Of a stretch of DNA of 64,000 nt, positions 61,227 to 64,000 are shown in pieces. The translations under genes were made by a program, and so were the position numbers. The notes under the pieces were generated by a model, which made no database searches, had not been told where the DNA came from, and saw only the letters and a list, made by a program, of their open reading frames with translations. The stretch lies in assembly GCA_017795085.1 (NCBI GenBank), contig CP051246.1, forward strand, positions 4,670,808-4,734,807, given 5' to 3'. Each line of letters begins with the position of its first letter. The first letter of the stretch is position 1. This DNA comes from Salegentibacter sp. (GTDB lineage Bacteria > Bacteroidota > Bacteroidia > Flavobacteriales > Flavobacteriaceae).

Positions 61227-63953
61227 ATGAGATTTCTTAGCACTTTATTCCTTCTTTTAAGTTTTAGTTTTGCATATTCACAAAGTTTTCAAATCAGTGG
61301 TAAAGTAATAGATGAAAAGGGAAGACCCCTTGAATCGGCTACGGTTTATCTTGAAAAAGCAACGGATAGTAGCCTGGTAACTTATTCAATATCTGAACCC
61401 GATGGTAGTTTTGAACTAAACGGGAATACTTCAGCAGAAAACACCAATCTGTCTATTTCTTTTGCGGGTTACCAAACCTTTCGGCAGCAGCTAAAGCTGG
61501 AAGAAGAAATTGCCCTGGAAACTATTACCATGGAAGTTCAGAATAATGAATTGGATGAAGTATTAATTAATGCTACAAGTCCGCCAATTACATTGAAAAA
61601 AGATACTCTGGAGTTTAATGCAGATTCTTTTAAAACCCGGCCTGATGCCAATTTAGAAGAATTATTGCGAAAATTACCCGGGGTTGAAATAGACAGCGAT
61701 GGTCAAATTACGGTAAACGGTCGGCCAGTTTCACGATTGTTGGTAAACGGCGAAGAGTTTTTTGGAGATGATCCGCAAATTGCTACTAAAAACCTTCCGA
61801 AGGAAATTATAGAGAAAATTCAGGTGACCGATACTAAAACCCGTGCCCAGGAATTTACAGGTGAAGATGGCGATCCCGATAATAAATCGATAAATATTAC
61901 GATAAAAGAAGATAAAAACCGCGGGCTTTTCTCTCGGGCCACTGCCGGAGGTGGGACCAATGAGCGGTACGAGTTAAGTGCCATCGGTAATTATTTTAAG
62001 GATAATATGCGACTGAGTGTATTGGCGAGTTCAAATAATATAAATAGTTCAGGATTTAGTTATGATGAGGTTTTTGGTATGATGGGGCGTAGTGCCGGAA
62101 GAAATGTTTTTGGTAATAATGGTAGTGGGATTACAAAAGCCGAAACAGCAGGATTGAACTATGTTAATAAATGGAATGACGATAAGTATAAGTTAAGCGG
62201 AGATTATTTTTTCGGAAAAAATGATACTGAACGACGAACAGTAACCCAACGGGAAAATATTCTTCCCGATAACCGGTATTTTACCAATTCAGAACAGCGA
62301 AGTAACCTTGTGAATAATAGTCACCGGGCAAATACCCGTTTTGAAATAGAATTTGATACGCTTACCCGACTTTCCATCCGGCCAAGGTTTAATGCCAACT
62401 TTGGTAAATCAAACCGTTTTAGCAGTGAAGAATCCTTAGATGGCGACAGTGAGTTGATTAACGATACGGAAACATCAAATGAAGAAGATTTAAAGAGTAT
62501 GGATTTTAGTAATAACCTTGATTTTATCAAGCGTTTTGGTAATAGGGGTGCTTTTTTTAGTGCTGAATTCTCCCATAGCCATTCCCGTCAGGAAAATGAT
62601 AATTTTTTCTATTCTGAAAGCCGGTTTTACGAGGAAGGCGAAGAAGTAACCGAAGTCCAGGATCAGTTTATCGATGATAATGATAATAGAGACGCCTATT
62701 CCTTTGAAGTTCGCCAACGTAGCGTGCTGACAGATCAGTTGTTTCTGGACCTGTCATACGAACTTGAATATTCCAATACTAATAATGAGCGCTATGTTTA
62801 TGAGGCCGAAAACGCTAATGGGGAATACAATAATATTAATGAAGAATTGAGTAATGATTTTGAGGTAACTACACGAAGGCATATCCCCAATGCCGGGTTA
62901 AATTACGAAGGCGATACATGGCGTATTAATACAGATGTTGGCTTATTGCATACCCGACTTGAAAATGAAAATTTCCTGGAAGATGTAAATTTTGATAATA
63001 CCTACAATAATTTATTTTTACGGGCAAGGGTACGCTATGAATTAGAACGTTCAAAAAGTTTGACTATAAATTATAATACTAATGCCAATGTGCCGTCAAT
63101 TGGGCAGTTACAACCGGTGGTAGACCGTACCAACCCATTGAATGTACGGGTCGGTAACCCCGAATTAAGACCAACCTTTTCCCAGAATATTCGTTTAAAC
63201 TATCGAAATTTTGATTTCTCAACCCGTACCGGGATATTTAGTTGGTTTAATATGAACTTTACCGATAATAATGTGGTATCGGTAACCACAGTAGATGAAG
63301 ATTTAAGGAGAAGAACAACCTATACCAATGTTAATGGGGCGATGAGTGCTGATTTGGGGACTTTCTACAATAAACAATATAAGAAAGATGCTAGGGAATT
63401 CCGTTATCGTCTTGGTTTGCGTGGAAATTATAACCGAAATATAGGATTTACCAATGAGGTACAATATATGGCTGAGCGCTATAGTGTGAGTCCCAGTTTA
63501 CGATTTACTTTTGCAATTGAAGAATTATTGGATATTAATCCCAATTATGAATTAACTTACAATGATACCCAATATGATATAAATCCCGACAGGAATGAAG
63601 ATTTTGTAAATCATCGAATTGGTATTCAAACTACTTCCTACTGGCCTGAAAATGTAGTTTTTGGAAATGATATCTCTTATAATTACTTCGGAAATGTTTC
63701 TCCTGGTTTTGATAATACCTCCATTCTATGGAATATGAGTCTTGGCTATCAGTTTTGGGATGAAGATGCCACTTTAAAAGTAAAGGTCTACGATTTACTC
63801 GATCAAAATATTGATACCCGCCGGGTAATTGGTGACGATTTTATTCAGGATACCAGCAACCTGATCTTAACCCGCTATGCAATGTTGAGTTTTACCTATA
63901 AATTTGAGAGGTTCGGAGGTATAGACCGCAATGGTGGTCGTGGAAGACGTTAA
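61227..63953 (+). CDS. TonB-receptor-like outer-membrane beta-barrel protein
   Basis: A 908-residue exported protein with a signal peptide ending near residue 20 (SFAYSQS), a carboxypeptidase-regulatory-like domain at ~20-100 (SGKVIDEKGRPLESATVYLE), a plug-like domain at ~120-225 (LEELLRKLPGVEIDSDGQITVNGRPVSRLLVNGEEFFGDDP) and a barrel with many Asn/Arg/Tyr-rich strands. This type is often annotated as an outer-membrane beta-barrel protein distinct from SusC: no SusD partner follows. The C-terminus is GRGRR, not an aromatic residue, so the BAM signal may lie just before it (YKFERF). Cargo unknown. The gene is complete in the window. Confidence 0.85.
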   Translation: MRFLSTLFLLLSFSFAYSQSFQISGKVIDEKGRPLESATVYLEKATDSSLVTYSISEPDGSFELNGNTSAENTNLSISFAGYQTFRQQLKLEEEIALETITMEVQNNELDEVLINATSPPITLKKDTLEFNADSFKTRPDANLEELLRKLPGVEIDSDGQITVNGRPVSRLLVNGEEFFGDDPQIATKNLPKEIIEKIQVTDTKTRAQEFTGEDGDPDNKSINITIKEDKNRGLFSRATAGGGTNERYELSAIGNYFKDNMRLSVLASSNNINSSGFSYDEVFGMMGRSAGRNVFGNNGSGITKAETAGLNYVNKWNDDKYKLSGDYFFGKNDTERRTVTQRENILPDNRYFTNSEQRSNLVNNSHRANTRFEIEFDTLTRLSIRPRFNANFGKSNRFSSEESLDGDSELINDTETSNEEDLKSMDFSNNLDFIKRFGNRGAFFSAEFSHSHSRQENDNFFYSESRFYEEGEEVTEVQDQFIDDNDNRDAYSFEVRQRSVLTDQLFLDLSYELEYSNTNNERYVYEAENANGEYNNINEELSNDFEVTTRRHIPNAGLNYEGDTWRINTDVGLLHTRLENENFLEDVNFDNTYNNLFLRARVRYELERSKSLTINYNTNANVPSIGQLQPVVDRTNPLNVRVGNPELRPTFSQNIRLNYRNFDFSTRTGIFSWFNMNFTDNNVVSVTTVDEDLRRRTTYTNVNGAMSADLGTFYNKQYKKDAREFRYRLGLRGNYNRNIGFTNEVQYMAERYSVSPSLRFTFAIEELLDINPNYELTYNDTQYDINPDRNEDFVNHRIGIQTTSYWPENVVFGNDISYNYFGNVSPGFDNTSILWNMSLGYQFWDEDATLKVKVYDLLDQNIDTRRVIGDDFIQDTSNLILTRYAMLSFTYKFERFGGIDRNGGRGRR

Positions 63954-64000
63954 AAAGTATAAGGTCTTTATCCATAATCATCGGGATTGATTCAAAGCCT

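Overview
The window looks like chromosome of a Bacteroidota member, most likely a Flavobacteriaceae species of the marine type. The reasons are two SusC/SusD outer-membrane pairs, many lipoproteins with short lipoboxes, Bacteroidota-type promoters (TTTG / TAnnTTTG), weak ribosome binding sites, and gene families typical of this group: DUF2723, the MoaC-MogA fusion and REC-Crp regulators. Assignment to family is inference; no 16S gene is present.

Layout. 1-474 is the end of an IS630-type transposase. 571-2677 (minus) holds a lipoprotein and a HerA-like ATPase. 2729-11989 is a probable peptidoglycan/peptide scavenging block: LD-carboxypeptidase and D-Ala-D-Ala carboxypeptidase on minus, diverging from SusC, SusD, an N-acetylmuramoyl-L-alanine amidase and an M14 carboxypeptidase on plus. 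12045-22994 is housekeeping: queE, polA, a membrane metallophosphoesterase, a cysteine-free thioredoxin-fold protein, a NodB deacetylase, a DUF2723 glycosyltransferase, tRNA-Gln and a methyltransferase. 23062-23242 (minus) is a candidate small RNA with its own promoter and terminator. 23828-31725 is a second SusC/SusD locus followed by two secreted phosphodiester/phosphoester hydrolases.

31802-34759 is a class I ribonucleotide reductase operon (nrdB-nrdA) behind a cobalamin riboswitch. After an aldo/keto reductase, 36175-43366 is a nearly complete molybdenum-cofactor operon: moeA, a TauE-type permease, mobA, cobA, moaD, moeB with a rhodanese domain, moaE, a moaC-mogA fusion and moaA. leuS and a panE-like reductase follow on minus, then ftsX on plus.

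49083-57851 is a stress/redox-looking block: two YceI proteins flanking a porin, a CoA-transferase, a small membrane protein with a group III truncated haemoglobin, a beta-carbonic anhydrase, a universal stress protein, and a cytosolic PAS histidine kinase with a REC-cNMP-Crp/Fnr response regulator. FNR-like TGAT-N4-ATCA palindromes lie 54-56 bp before three of these start codons, so they may be one regulon run by the adjacent two-component pair. 58061-60782 pairs a tandem DUF1080 lipoprotein with a Tat-exported Gfo/Idh/MocA oxidoreductase, and 61227-63953 is a TonB-receptor-like outer-membrane protein.

Intergenic spaces carry several families of short, mostly palindromic repeats. No CRISPR array, phage or rRNA operon was seen.
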